From Ascarosepion bandense (lineage: Eukaryota; Mollusca; Cephalopoda; Sepiida; Sepiidae): a DNA stretch of 64,000 nt. The notes beneath the pieces were generated by a model. The model was not told the DNA's origin. It saw only the letters and a list, made by a program, of their open reading frames with translations, and did not search any database. The stretch spans positions 1,703,501-1,767,500 of the forward strand of contig JBBBDQ010001456.1 in the NCBI GenBank assembly GCA_037127315.1. Reading direction: 5' to 3'. Shown piece by piece: positions 44,514 to 54,929 of the stretch. The position numbers and the translations under genes are program-made. How positions within the stretch are numbered: the first letter of the stretch is position 1; the number at the start of each line of letters is the position of its first letter.

Positions 44514-44544
44514 AAAGTGTCTGAAAAATATTGTTGGGCCCCTG
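44514..44544. repeat. right terminal inverted repeat (outer binding site)
   Basis: It ends GGGGCCCCTG-style (GGGCCCCTG) before the TA duplicate. It is the reverse complement of the left TIR with three mismatches. Confidence 0.93.
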
Positions 44545-44547
44545 TAA

Positions 44548-44890
44548 GTTTATGAAACTGAAATGTTTCAGTGTAGACCCTAATTCACCAGATTTTACTA
44601 AGACATTCAAACATTGGATACGAATGTCTAACAACTTCATAAATTAATCTGACTGATGTGATGCCAAACAACCTAGTCTTTTTGATAATGCCAGATGTTT
44701 AGAACTATATCACAGAATGCAATAACAACATCATTCATTTAAAGAGTTGTACATCAAACCCCAAAAATAAGGTATTCACTTGTCATATTCTCACCACATG
44801 CAAACAATAACCTAATGAAACACTGGATCAATTCATAATAGAACTGAAAACATTAGCAAAGGATTGCAATTTCAAAACAGTTATGAACCA
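44548..44890 (+). pseudogene. Ty3 gag fragment interrupted upstream by the Tc1 element
   Basis: It reads MKLKCFSVDPNSPDFTKTFK and HWIRMSNNFIN, then in other frames LELYHRMQ, ELYIKPQK, LDQFIIELKTLAKDC-like and FKTVM. The pattern DPNSPD.TKTF.HW...NNFI, followed by SLYxKPxNxxFARH...ETLDQFxxELKxLAKDCNFK, is the capsid region of a Ty3 gag family. Several stops break it. It is cut off near 44895, where the unclassified 0.9-kb repeat begins. Confidence 0.65.
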
Positions 44891-44899
44891 ACCACCCTT

Positions 44900-45860
44900 G
44901 GTCTCACCTGTAGGTTGCGTGTGTTAACTGGCTGTAAGTTAGTTGCACCTGAGTCTGCAGCTGTTCACTTCTGTTCTACCCCCAGGTGATCGAAGATGTC
45001 GAATGATCAGTTGAAATCTTTCACTTCCTCTGCCATGTTGTGATTTCTGATCTCAGAGAAAGCTATGCACCTGGTAAAAAGGGGTGGTCGACTGCATGCC
45101 TCGACAACTGAAAATCAAAAGGTGGTTGGGTGCATAATGCAGAAATAAGGGAAACAGACAAGAACAAAAAAAAGATAGCAAGACAGTAGCGAAAGCCAGT
45201 CTATGTGGACTAATGATTATATTGTAACTCTTTGTACAGCGAGAGAGAGAGAGAGTATAAAAAAAGAATTAAAAGAAAATATAATTTAATTTTTTTCAGT
45301 GTCCACAAATTACTTGCTGCTACTATGTCTATTTGTCGTTCAAGGGAATACAGTTTTTATGCTTCCCTCCCCTTGGGTTCTGCTTAGAAGCAGTGTAAAT
45401 GTTACTAGCATGGTGCAAGAGAGAGAGAATCTTTCTGTGTCTTCACACGTTCCCAGCGAGTTTCACTCGTCTCTCTGTTCCGATTTGATTTTCAAATCTG
45501 TTGTTTTTTTTGTTGAAACCGTTTCAATATAGCAGGGGGTGGTAAGTGATCAGAATGTTTCTTCATGAAAGTCTAATGTCAATTTCATGTATCTGGCCCA
45601 AATCACCTGCTTATGGTTTTCGCGTGGATGTCTGCCATTCTGGAAGTTTAGAGACAAGATTCTGTTGACTTTATACATTCACCTGTCGGCGTCAATTACA
45701 ATTTCATCCCTACATAGGTGGTTTTTTTAAAAACCGACTGATAATTCCGATTTTGGTTGATCCTTTATCTCCTTTTCCGAGAAAGAGAAAGGGAGATAAA
45801 CAAATAACCAAGGAAGAAAGAAACAGAATTCTCTCCCCTTGCAAGGCCTGCTGGACATTG
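44900..45860 (+). repeat. unclassified 0.9-kb dispersed repeat, copy 1
   Basis: It is homologous along its length to 56690-57540 in inverted orientation. Shared landmarks in order: GTTGCGTG(T/C)GTTAACTGGCT, ATGTTGTGATTTCTGATCTCA, GGAAA(A)CAGACAAGAACAA, AAAGCCAGTCT.TG, TAATGATTATATT.GTAACTCT.TGTACAGC, CTGCTACTATGTCTA.TTGTCGTT, TTTAATGTCAATNTNGTGTATCTGG, then TACATTCACNTG. A GA run and TATA-like TATAAAAAAAG at about 45255 are unique to this copy. A short frame at 45299 reads as a signal-peptide-like LLLLCLFVVQG. What the repeat encodes is unknown. Confidence 0.7.
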
Positions 45861-45916
45861 TTAAATTGTTATCATATCAGTTGATGTCATTTTTATGAAT
45901 GCTGTGTGCGTTGGAG

Positions 45917-46222
45917 TTGTTGTCATGTACCCTGGATAATTGTTTTGTTGTAGAGTACTGCTTATACTAACCATTTCCTGTTTGTATGACTCTGGATCGC
46001 CACTTGTGAGGTTTAAGACATCTGTATATTGCAAGCCAACATTCACTGGACAATACCTCAACTTCAACTCCCACCACCCATACAATGTAAAGAAAGGGAT
46101 TGTTTGCAGCCTTCAACATCAAGCAAAAGTCATAAGCAGCGATCCAGAGTCATACAAACAGGAAATGGTCAGTATAAGCAGTACCCTACAACAAAACAAT
46201 TATCCAAAGTACATGACAACAA
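45917..46222. repeat. 84-bp inverted repeat (snap-back) within a Penelope RT fragment
   Basis: Arms 45917-46000 and 46139-46222 are reverse complements with only a few mismatches and a 138-base spacer. The right arm is in the natural coding order of a Penelope RT; the left arm is an inverted duplicate of it. Confidence 0.92.
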
Positions 46223-46277
46223 AGGGAAGGGAAGATAACAACTCTCAGAAAACAGCAAGGAAAATACGCAAAAAATG
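46001..46277 (+). pseudogene. Penelope-like RT C-terminal fragment
   Basis: The frame 45940-46278 shows VYCKPTFTGQYLNFNSHHPY, VKKGIVCSL and ISSDPESYKQEMVSISSTLQ. The YRKPT-H-T..YLxFxSxHP..VKKGI sequence is the highly conserved segment of Penelope-like RT downstream of the YxDD motif. The GIY-YIG endonuclease that normally follows is not visible; the terminal repeat starts instead at about 46278. The N-terminal residues before 46001 derive from an inverted duplication. Confidence 0.85.
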
Positions 46278-46445
46278 AGGATAATATACCCCAGTGATTG
46301 TAATAAAGGGTTCGGTTCAAAATTCCTACCATCTGAAGAAGGCCAGAGTGTATAATAGCCAAAACACCGTACAAATGGCAACAAAGATGAGGACAATAGT
46401 CCGAATAATGTAAATACTGTAAATACTACCTCATCTCAGAAATAT
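46278..46445 (+). mobile_element. Penelope-type terminal repeat
   Basis: Same family as at 21.5 kb: CCCCAGTGATTGTAATAAAGGGTT, AAAATTCCTA, CTGAAGAAGGCCAGAG, GTACAAATGGCAACA, GATGAGGACAA and the end GTAAATACTACCTCATCTCAG. An extra GTAAATACT is repeated near 46420. It follows an RT fragment of the same class directly, supporting the Penelope assignment of all four copies. Confidence 0.75.
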
Positions 46446-46474
46446 AGATAAATATCTGATTTTTTGTTGAGTAG

Positions 46475-46711
46475 CCTTTTTCTCACTCTTTAAGTGGCAC
46501 TTAGTGTTTTTACAGTTTTTTTTCATCGGCCAACTGTGAACACCTAGATTAGATTTATCCCTGGCCAGACATCCAACTTGTAATGGAGTTTCAATCCTTG
46601 GGAATATTTTTATACTGGTTAACTCTTTTCATGAGATGTGTATCAGTATACCTTCTCTGTATATCTAAGTAAACAATTTATTATTAATTTACCTTCAACC
46701 AAATAGTGTCA
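46475..46711. repeat. LTR-like direct repeat, left copy
   Basis: It matches 47806-48035 over about 235 bp: CTTTTTCTCAC, GCCAACTGT.AACACCTA.ATTAGATTTATCCCTGGCCAGACATC, ACTGGTTAAC, CTTTTCATG, GATGTGTAT.AGTATACCTTCTCTGTATATCTAAGTAA, CCAAATAGTGTCA. The differences are scattered. Confidence 0.8.
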
Positions 46712-47805
46712 TATCTCTCTCTTACCCTTCCTGTCATAAATGACGTCACAAACTCCCAATTCTGCCAATCCACTATTTGACATGTATATTAATTCATGCA
46801 GTACTAATAAAGAAAAAGATTTTCATGAAATGTTTTTCCTTTCCTTTTTTATTCATGCAATGTTTTCCCTCTCTTTTTTTCTATGTAATGTTTATACATG
46901 TCTTTCCTCTTTTTCATTTTTTTTCATATGTCCATATATGGTCTTTTCATTGGGTATGTGTGTAGATATGTGTGTGTATGCATGTCTTATGGTTTGTTCC
47001 TTTTGGTTACCATTCTTCTCTCTACAGTTGGAGGTTTTGGTTGTTTCTTGACAGGATTTGGCTCTTCTATTTCTGCTTCCAAGTTTAATCCAGTCTCCTC
47101 CTCTTCTTGATTTGATTTGATTTGCCTGGGTAAGGATTGCTGAGCACTATATCTCTTTCCCACCATTGCACGTTCACCAAGGCAATGTTAATTCATTTCT
47201 CTCTATACTTTTTAATTCTTCATATCGCCGCTATTACTGCAACATTAATTAACAAAGTACTTATCTTTACCGACCAATTTATCATGTTATTTTACTATTC
47301 CTCCAACCCATACCTTCTTGTCTTAAAATATTTAATCTGTCTTTTAATTGATTCATGTTAATCCTGTCTACTAGTTTTAATAACTTTGGCATCCATTCCA
47401 GGATGACTCTAGGAAATTTGTTCATTACTGGTTCCCATAACTGTGTGCAATTACTTAAGGTTTTGTCAACTATCTCTATTATCGAGTTTTTCTCTTCATA
47501 TTTTTCTTTGGCCTAGTAATATGGGGCTAAGGAGATGAACATGCCAAATGCTGAACACCCCAGGGGTAGCTTTATTAGGGACAAGAGAGCTTTCACTCAT
47601 AGGTTGTCTTCCCCTCTCTTGGGTTGTAAGCAGGTTTCTCCTCCTCCTCCTCTGTATTGTTTAAAAAAAAAAAAAGAAAAAATTTCTGGTTTCCTTTCCC
47701 CAGCAAATCATTCAACACTGGTGAATTATTTTTGCCAAAATAAATTTTACAACCTAAATTCTCTTTGCATGGTTTTAATCCACAAACACCTGAGTTTTCG
47801 AATAA
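46712..47805 (-). mobile_element. internal region of a small LTR-like element
   Basis: About 1.1 kb lies between the two direct repeats, too short for a full pol. On the minus strand (about 47510-47200) a stretch reads KEKYEEKNSIIEIVDKTLSN and FPRVILEWMPKLLKLVDRIN, which looks like helical coding remnant of unknown kind. The plus-strand ORFs at 46740-47110 are Phe/Ser-rich and probably chance. Both repeats end AATAGTGTCA, TGACACTATT on the minus strand, suggesting minus-strand TG...; a non-autonomous or deleted LTR retrotransposon is likely. Confidence 0.45.
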
Positions 47806-48035
47806 CTTTTTCTCACCTCTTAACTGGCATTTAGGGTATTTTAATTTTTTTCATTGACCAACTGTCAACACCTAAATTAGATTTATCCCTGGCCAGACAT
47901 CTGTCTTGTTACAGAGTTTTAATCTCTGATAATATTTTCATACTGGTTAACGCTTTTCATGTGATGTGTATTAGTATACCTTCTCTGTATATCTAAGTAA
48001 TAAAACTTATTATTACCAGTGACCAAATAGTGTCA
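47806..48035. repeat. LTR-like direct repeat, right copy
   Basis: Partner of 46475-46711; see that entry for shared blocks. Its T run before CATTGACCAACTG and the ending TGACCAAATAGTGTCAC differ slightly. Confidence 0.8.
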
Positions 48036-48080
48036 CAAAAGATCTTTTGTTTGAAATATGATTTGGTCAAAGCATCAATC

Positions 48081-48255
48081 TAAGCTATTGGTTGAATAAC
48101 AGGACAGATTATGTTCTCTAGCATTGGTTGGCAATCTATTTCTATTGCAGAGAGAAATAGAAGCCTACTGCAAGAAAATCTACTGCCTAGTCAGTCATGT
48201 CTTGAAATAGATATGATCACCCAAGCGTGTATCATGTAAAACACTTAACTGACTG
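48081..48255 (+). mobile_element. SINE, 5'-truncated
   Basis: It lacks the tRNA-like head but carries the middle and tail: AATAACAGGACAG, CAGAGAGAAATAGAAGCCTACTGCA, GAAAATCTACTGCC, CAGTCAGTCATGTCTTGAAA, GATCACCCAAGCGTGTATCA and CACTTAACTGACTGG. Confidence 0.8.
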
Positions 48256-48659
48256 GCTGAAAGTTTAATTTTCTGTTAAAAACAAAATTGATTTATATGA
48301 ACCTTTGTCCTATAAGAAATTAAATAAAATTCCTTTGTTCTTGAGGAAAAAAATTGTTTTTCATGAACAGTTATTTTCTCTTAGAAAACAGATTTGTATT
48401 TCAAAGAGTTGATAGTTTGTGGTGCATAAAGGATATTTTGTGCCAGGATTATATTGTATTTTGTACAATTTGCATATTCTAAAAATAATTTGTTGTTATT
48501 TTGTTTGTTTCTTTATAGGAGGAAGACTAACTTTTCATGATTCATTATACCTGCCCTAACGTCTCTTTCTTTCCATTTTGTTGGAAAGTATCCACTTCGC
48601 ATCAACTGGTACAATTTTTTTCAAAACAGAATATTTTTAATGTTTAAGTATTTTTATTG

Positions 48660-48961
48660 TGCATAGGGATGTGCATTGTGGTGCAGTGGATATCAGCTTG
48701 GAATGAGAAATTCGAATTTCAGTTGATTTCCTTACATTCACCTACACACAAATACCCTTGGAAAGGTATTAATCCATCTCTTCCCTCCAGTTATGGGTTA
48801 AATAACAAAACAGTTGGTTCTATATCCTTGGATGGCAACCAGTCTACCACAGGAAGTAATGGCAACCTACTACAGGAAAATCTTCTGCCCAGTCAGTCAT
48901 GTCTCTTTCAAGACATGATTGCCCAAGCATGTATCACATATGGCACTTAACTGACTGATTG
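48660..48961 (+). mobile_element. full-length tRNA-derived SINE
   Basis: The head contains a Pol III box A-like TGGTGCAGTGG at 48679-48689 and a box B-like AATTCGAATTT at about 48709-48719, with the spacing of a tRNA-type promoter. The body continues with CCCTTGGAAAGGTATTAAT, ATATCCTTGGATGGCAACC, TACCACAGGAAGTAATGGCAACC, the CTGCCCAGTCAGTCATGTC block, GACATGATTGCCCAAG and the end GGCACTTAACTGACTGATTG. It is co-linear with the minus-strand copy at 24.36-24.66 kb. SINEs are transcribed by RNA polymerase III and moved by LINE enzymes; no ORF is expected. The 97-residue frame over it is meaningless. Confidence 0.88.
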
Positions 48962-50390
48962 ATTGTGCATAGAACTATTATCCTGCAAGTTTTTTACTTA
49001 TGTGAAAAATAATCATCGAAAACTAACAATCAAACTGGTGTAAATAATCTTAAAGCTTGATTAGAATACTTGAAGTATGTTGACTACATACTGCATCATA
49101 TAAAATTAATAATTCTCAATATTTTAATTTGCTTTCAATCTCAGCAAGAAATTTCAAGTATGAAACTTTATAATTAACATTTGACACATTTCATCATTCA
49201 TTATAATCTGCTGTTTTTTTTTTTGGCATTTGAATCAAATTTTTACCTTTGCTAAAAATAAAACATAACAACATGCAGAAAGTTTTCTTATTTTCTTGCA
49301 TCTTCAATTTCAGAAGACAACTTAAAGTACCCAACTGTCATTCTTGTGTTGCTCATTAGTGGTCATTACAACTTGAGCTTAAGCCTTCTTGCAAGTAAAC
49401 TCTTCACTTTAGCTATAATAAAGTGTTTATCTGGAAAACTATATTTCCTTCACTTAGTAGCCATTGGCATGCAATCATTGGTAAGATTAGCAAACAGTCA
49501 ATGAAAGAAAACAGAAAAAGTAGCCAAGCTACACATAGATTTAAAGAAGATTTCTCTCCATCAAAAGATATTCTGATGTTATTTTATAAAGTTTTATCCA
49601 ATGATGACAGCAGCACAGACTCACATTCTAATACTGACATCCCATCAGTTCTTCATTCGTCAAACAATAGTCAGTTCTCTTTGAGTTTTTAGTGGCCTCG
49701 GTTATGTCAGATACAAGGCCACTTCAAAACATAGCTGACAATCCCCACATTTAAAGATACCATCAGGTTGAAGGTTGGATGTTGGAAGGTAAAAGAATAA
49801 AATATTTCATTTTGTATGTTAAAGTAAAATTGTATTAACTATACAGAATAACAAATTTGTAAAAAGTAAAAATCTTCAAATAAAAAACGTACATATTTAA
49901 TTAATTTGTAAGAGTTAAATGTTCAAAGAAAAATGTATGTAGTTCCAGAGAAAATAGTAGTAAGAAGTTAAATGAATCCAGAGCATATAATTGATAGTAG
50001 CAAAATGTGTGTATGTAGAAATATTAAAAGGTTACTGTTTGTGTTTCTTTCTCTTCTTTTTATGGCCACCGAGAAAGTGTAAAGGAAGGTGAAGCAAAAA
50101 AAAGCAAATTGTACTTATCAGACTTTAGGTCTTAGAAGTCAGTTGAAGTATCTTGTTGTTGTTTCTTTGACAGTGTGTGAGTGAAGACAAAGAAAAGAAA
50201 ATTAGGAGAGGATGAACGAAAGACATGACAGGGTCAGTGTCTTGAAATTTCTTCCTTACATTGTGACAAGGTCCTTATCAGATTACTGCTTCCTATCGGA
50301 CTGATTTGGCCGGTCAAGAGACATGGATAAGTAATGAAATTTAGTCATTAGTCTTAGTGACTAAGAGAAATACAATAGATGTCTGAGATA
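48962..50390. other. AT-rich non-coding tract
   Basis: No gene is supported. The ORF 49423-49692 (+) has no recognisable domain. Confidence 0.4.
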
Positions 50391-50633
50391 CACTGCAGAT
50401 AAAAGTAAAAATTTTAAACAAAGCATAATTTTTGATTGTCAGAAAGGATTGTTGCCAATAAAGGAAATATTTGATAAGTGAAAACACAAGTTAAATTCTA
50501 ACTATAGAAGAGAAGTGGAATTAAAATTTCCAAGCCTGAATTACACCGCAGATAAAAGTAAAAATTTTAAACAAAACATAGTCATTGATTGTCGGAAAGG
50601 ATTATCCCAAATAAAGGAAATATTTGATGAGTG
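50391..50633. repeat. local tandem duplication, two 90-bp copies offset 153 bp
   Basis: 50391-50480 and 50544-50633 share CAC(T/C)GCAGATAAAAGTAAAAA, TTTTAAACAAA(G/A)CATA, TTGATTGTC(A/G)GAAAGGATT and AATAAAGGAAATATTTGAT(A/G)AGTG with about 11 differences. Weak similarity continues into the spacer and flank. Confidence 0.85.
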
Positions 50634-51446
50634 CAAAAGGTTAATTCCATGATAATAAAATGAAATTTAAAATTTGGTTGGAAAAAATTTATAAACCTAA
50701 AAGCTAGATTGGCTGGAGATTTTGGCATCAAAAGGAAAAGGCTGAAAAGAAGTGATGTTGCCACAATAGTGCTGCATCATTGGTCAAAACCAAGGGACAA
50801 GAAGAGAGAAAAATCACTTTTGCCCAAAGGATGTGGGCGAAAGTGATTTCATTGGCTGGAGATTGGATTTGCATGAACACTCAGTGTTCGTCATCCACCC
50901 ACCAGTGAATTTGGGACAAGCATAAAAATAGAGCCATGGGGAGGCTAGAGAAGGAGTTGTTGCACTGAGCTGAGGCAGAGAAGATGAATTACTGCCGCCA
51001 CTACCAACCACACACAAAGACCAACGTATGGCAGTTTCTGTAAAGCTTTGGTGAGAAGCTAACAAAGACATTTTTTGAATTGTCACAACTTGAAAACTCC
51101 AATTGGAGTGACCTGACATTGCCAACCAAAAATTTGAATTACTGTTATGATGAAAAACGCTTCTTTTGGTCAAAACTTCTGTTCCTTTGTTGGCTAAGTA
51201 GAAACAGGGAATTAGCAATTGTTTATATTCTATTTTTTTGTTTTTTTATCTGTTTTTTACAACAATTACATTTAACCATTTTAACTTCCAATAGTAAACA
51301 CATTCCCTCTATTTTTCTGCCTACTCTTATCAACTGTCCTGGTAACCCAATACAAAGGAAATTGTCAAGGCCTCATTTAAAACTATTTGTCACTCATCGT
51401 CAAAACCCATTGAGAGATATTTTGTCTCAAATCACTTTGATGAATT
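50634..51446. other. non-coding flank with promoter-like sequence
   Basis: 50850-50960 holds ATTGGCTGG (CCAAT-like) and, 60 bases on, CATAAAAATAGAG (TATA-like), then purine-rich sequence. It may be a retroelement LTR or a host promoter; nothing downstream proves either. The overlapping ORF 51080-51472 runs into the LTR at 51447 and shows no domain. Confidence 0.3.
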
Positions 51447-51723
51447 TGTTGTGTTACTTCGTTTTGGCATAATTAGAAGATAACACAAACTTGAATTAAT
51501 GATGTTTATTTTTGGTATAAAACTTTAGGTTTTTACATCAAGTTACAACCTTTAAATTTTGTGTGGATACAGGAGCAGACTAGCTAAATTCTCTTCACTG
51601 TGGGATGCTAGTAGTAAATGAGCCTATCCTTTCTGGACTCTAGTGGTCAACTGACTAGCGTCCTCCTCTTTTCAAATCTCCTACACAAAACTACTGTCCT
51701 TAACTCCTACTTCTTACTCCTAC
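51447..51723 (-). repeat. 3' LTR
   Basis: It starts TGTTGTGTTAC on the plus strand and ends at ...TTACTCCTAC. It matches 55585-55861. Confidence 0.92.
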
Positions 51724-51879
51724 TCATTATATTTCTTCCAGGAAACTTTGACCTGAACGAGATTTTGTATTTATCATGGGAGAATCTTCTTTTTTATTTC
51801 TTGTATTTATTTCTTGTTCTGAATCACTAAGCGTTTTGTTTTTATTCATCTTTTCTTCTACTTGTTTCTCTACTATTGT

Positions 51880-53020
51880 TTTTGTACTTCTATATATGGT
51901 TTCAACCTGTCCACAGAAACTTGAATATCCATATCATTATTTATCTTAACCAGAAAATATTTAGGCGTTCACTGAAGGACTGTGTAGGGACCTGAATAGG
52001 GTGCCTCCAATGGTCTTCGAACATAATCCACTCTAATCCAAACTTTATCACAAGTTTGAAGTTTTTCTGGGACTCTTTTAGTGAAGTCTCTCACATCAAT
52101 TTGTGACATGGTTTTATGTAAACCTCTTATGAATTTTAAGTTATAGCCTCCTCGCTTGTGCTATCTATTAGTAGCTGTGATAGCAAACATTGTATGCCTG
52201 TAACAGCATAAAAAGGAGAAAAATCAGAGCTATCGGGCATACTGCGAATCCCAAGAAGTACTATTGGAAGAGCTGAGAGCCAGGACTCTTTTCGTGCTAT
52301 AATAGCAATTTTAATGGTCGTGTGCATTCTCTCAATCAAACCATTACATTGAGGATGATAAGCTGTCATACGTAGTCTATAAAAACCAATTATTTTTGCT
52401 ACTTCACTAAACAACTCGCTTTCAAATTGTCGGCCTCTGTCGGTTATAACATGCAGCGGGACACTCCAACATGTGACCCACGTGTTTATAAAAGCCTCAG
52501 CTACACTAGCTGCAGTGATTTCGCTGATGGGTTGTGTTTCTACCCAACGAGTTGTGTGGTCAATACATGTGACGATATATCAATACGGGCTGATGTAACT
52601 GCTATTTGGGCTTTTTGCTGGTGGGAGTGGTCCTACTATATCTATGTGGACTGTGTGAAATCTAGCTGATGGTATTTCTAATGTCTGTATAGATGATTTT
52701 GTATGTTTGTAGACCTTTGCTTGTTGGCAGGCTGTGCATGACACACAAAAGTCTTTGATTGATTTATCCATGTTTGGCCAGTAATATTTAGCTTTAATCA
52801 TCTTAATGGATGATTTAATGCCAGGGTGATTTATAGAATGGATACTATAGAATATGGACTCACGCAATGTAGATGGAACAAAAGGTCTGGGGTAAGATGT
52901 TGATAATTCACACCATATAAATTGGTTATCACCAGGTATGGTGAATTTTTTTAAGTCCTGAAAAGACTGAATTTCTGTATCAGATGCCTGTACTTCTGCG
53001 AGTGCAGGTAAATCACGCAT
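51880..53020 (-). pseudogene. integrase of the 51-56 kb Ty3 element
   Basis: Integrase inserts the cDNA. 53020-52580 holds the zinc-binding N-terminal domain (HSINHPGIKSSIKMIKAKYY, FCVSCTACQQAK, the HHCC pattern) and the core start FHTVHIDIVGPLPPAKSPN (first catalytic Asp in HIDIVG). After a frame change at about 52570-52420 the core continues at 52414-52136: YRLRMTAYHPQCNGLIERMH, where the Glu of LIERMH is the third catalytic residue. Between 52140 and 51890 the C-terminal GPY-type module is readable (EAPYSGPYTVL, SVDRLKPYI). A stop near 52140 and the frame change around 52500 inactivate it. Confidence 0.85.
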
Positions 53021-53981
53021 CTATTTGTACAGCAAGAGTTGGTTGGGATAGACAATCAGCAACTATATTCTGACTACCTTTTACATGTTCAATATCTAAA
53101 ATAAATTCTGTCAAGATAGCTAATTGTCCTTGTTGTCAGTCTGGTTTAGCGGGGTTTAAACTATAAAATGCACCACACAATGGCTTATGGTCAGTTAAAA
53201 GTAGCACTTGGCGGCCTTCTATGAGATGACAGAAGTGCAGCACTGACAAATAAGCTGCTAAAATTCGCGATCGAATGTAGAATATCTCATTTGTGTTTGT
53301 GTTAATTTTTTTGAGAAAAATCCAATCGGTATTGGATTTCCTTCCACCATTTGGTGCAATGCCACACCAACAGCATAATTACTACTGTCAGTGACTAATT
53401 GATAATTTGTACAGGTTCAGGGTGAGCTAATGAGGATGTATCATTAAGTTCCTTAATTACAGAATTGAAAGATTGGATAACCTCATTCTCTCAGATAGGG
53501 GTAAGACTATCACTGAAAATTTTGGTATTAATTTTCTGTAAAATCCTACCATTCCAAGAAATCTGCATAGACTTTTTGCGTCCTTAGGGTAAGGAAAATA
53601 TTTTAATTCTTCTATTTTACTAGTTGTAGGTTTAATGCCATCTACGCTAATATGAAAGCCTAAGAAATCTAGGGAAGTCACATTGAAAACAGATTTTGTG
53701 GTTGAAATGTTTAAATTGGGTTCTTTTAAAATATTAAAAACAGTTTCAATGTCTTTTTTATGAGAAATCTCAACATTGCTGAAAATTAAAATGTCATCAA
53801 TATATATAAAAACACAATCAATGTCTTCAAAAATTTTGTCCATATACTGTTGAAATGTAGCTGACGCATTTTTTAATCCAAATGGCACATAATTATATTC
53901 ATAAAGACCAAATGGAGTGGTGAGAGCAGTTTTTGCTACATCGTCCGGATGCATTTTAATTTGGTGGTAGGCTGAAATCAA
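53021..53981 (-). pseudogene. reverse transcriptase and RNase H of the 51-56 kb Ty3 element
   Basis: 53981-53457 is an open stretch of [42 protein letters not shown], then [13 protein letters not shown] with the intact YIDD catalytic box, then [15 protein letters not shown] and [18 protein letters not shown]. The RNase H region (53440-53030) is in broken frames, with YQLVTDSSNYAVGVALHQM near its start, whose Asp is the first catalytic residue, and RYSTFDREF further on. A frame break at about 53990 separates it from the upstream RT fingers. Confidence 0.88.
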
Positions 53982-53984
53982 ATC

Positions 53985-54929
53985 GATTTTGGAGAATCAT
54001 CGTTTGTTTGCAAGTTTAGCTGCAAAAGAGTCTATATTTGGTATAGGGTACCTGTCAGTCTTGGTTATGCTATTGAGAGAACAATAGTCTCCACAACATC
54101 TACATCCTCTGCTTTGTTTAGATACTATATGTAGTGGACTAGACCGCTTGCTTTTGGAAAGGGAGATCACTCCGTCTTTTTGTAGGGTTTTAAATTCGCT
54201 ACGTGTGGCTTCCAGTTTTGCCACATTAAGTTGCCTGGGTCTTGCAAATACTGGCGTATGGCTTCCTGTGTCAATTCTGTGGTAGACGCTGCGGTATTTT
54301 TTGTTACTGTTCTTATGTGATGTGATTAGGTTCGGATATTTTTCTTTAATCATGTTCCGTATGAATGACGGGAACTCCGTTTCATTTACGACTAGATTCA
54401 CCGCTGATGCAGATATTTTTAAACTCTTTCTCTGGGTTGTTGTAGGATCGTAAATGGTTTTGTTACTGCAGTCTACTATTAAACCAAACTTGTTGAGGAA
54501 ATCCAGTTCAAGGAGTGGGTTGGTGATATCAGCGATCACGAATGTCCAAGTAAAAGATCTCCTTAAACTGGGTATTCCAATTTCCAAACTCGCTTGTCCG
54601 TAGATTTTATTTTCTCCCAATTTGCAGTGGATAGTGATATGGGAGTCGGTTTTAATGTAATACCATTTACTGCAGAAGTTGGTAATATTTAGATACTTGT
54701 GCCAGTATCTACAATAAATTTTAATTTGGTAGCCCCTAATTTTGCGGTAATTTCTAATAGCGGCGAACCGTGTGGGACTGAACTTGTTTGCCCTATTAGT
54801 TTTCCGAATCACTTCCAGTAGGTGTTGCTGGTCGGGAACACCAAGGTTTACATGTTTTTGCTTCATTGGCGAAATAAATATGTGCTCTGCAAATTTTTGT
54901 CCGTTGGTTATTCCGATATGGCCTGACAT
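53985..54929 (-). pseudogene. protease and start of RT of the 51-56 kb Ty3 element
   Basis: A 310-residue frame covers the region. In a neighbouring frame near 54710 the retropepsin motif FIVDTGTSI is readable, so a frameshift falls inside protease. Later parts show IADITNPLLELDFLNKFGLI (the protease flap and end), KYRSVYHRIDTGSHTPVFAR and RSEFKTLQKDGVISLSKS (RT start). CGDYCSLNSITKTDRYPIPN is the RT region equivalent to GDYRxLNxxTxxDRYPxPxI. It ends at a stop at about 53995. Confidence 0.82.

Larger units (their letters stand above)
42998..44544 (+). mobile_element. complete Tc1-type DNA transposon, TA-flanked
   Basis: The element of 1547 bp begins CAGGGGCC and ends GGCCCCTG, flanked by TA on both sides (42996-42997 and 44545-44546), the signature Tc1/mariner target duplication. 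The terminal inverted repeats match at 28 of the first 31 bases by my count. A second pair of inverted repeats lies at 43179-43199 and 44343-44363, each exactly 181 bp from its end, so the element has the IR/DR layout with two transposase-binding sites per end. The single ORF is intact. The insertion lies at the very start of a Ty3 gag fragment. Intact ends plus intact ORF make it the best-preserved mobile element in the window. Confidence 0.95.

Noticed and set aside
48679..48719. tRNA gene
   Set aside because: Box A- and box B-like sequences are present, but no cloverleaf can be drawn and the sequence is the head of a repeated SINE.
48657..48950. 97-residue ORF
   Set aside because: It is a chance frame through a tRNA-derived SINE.
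50391..50633. CRISPR-like spaced repeats
   Set aside because: There are only two 90-bp copies, imperfect, in a eukaryotic context; this is a local duplication.
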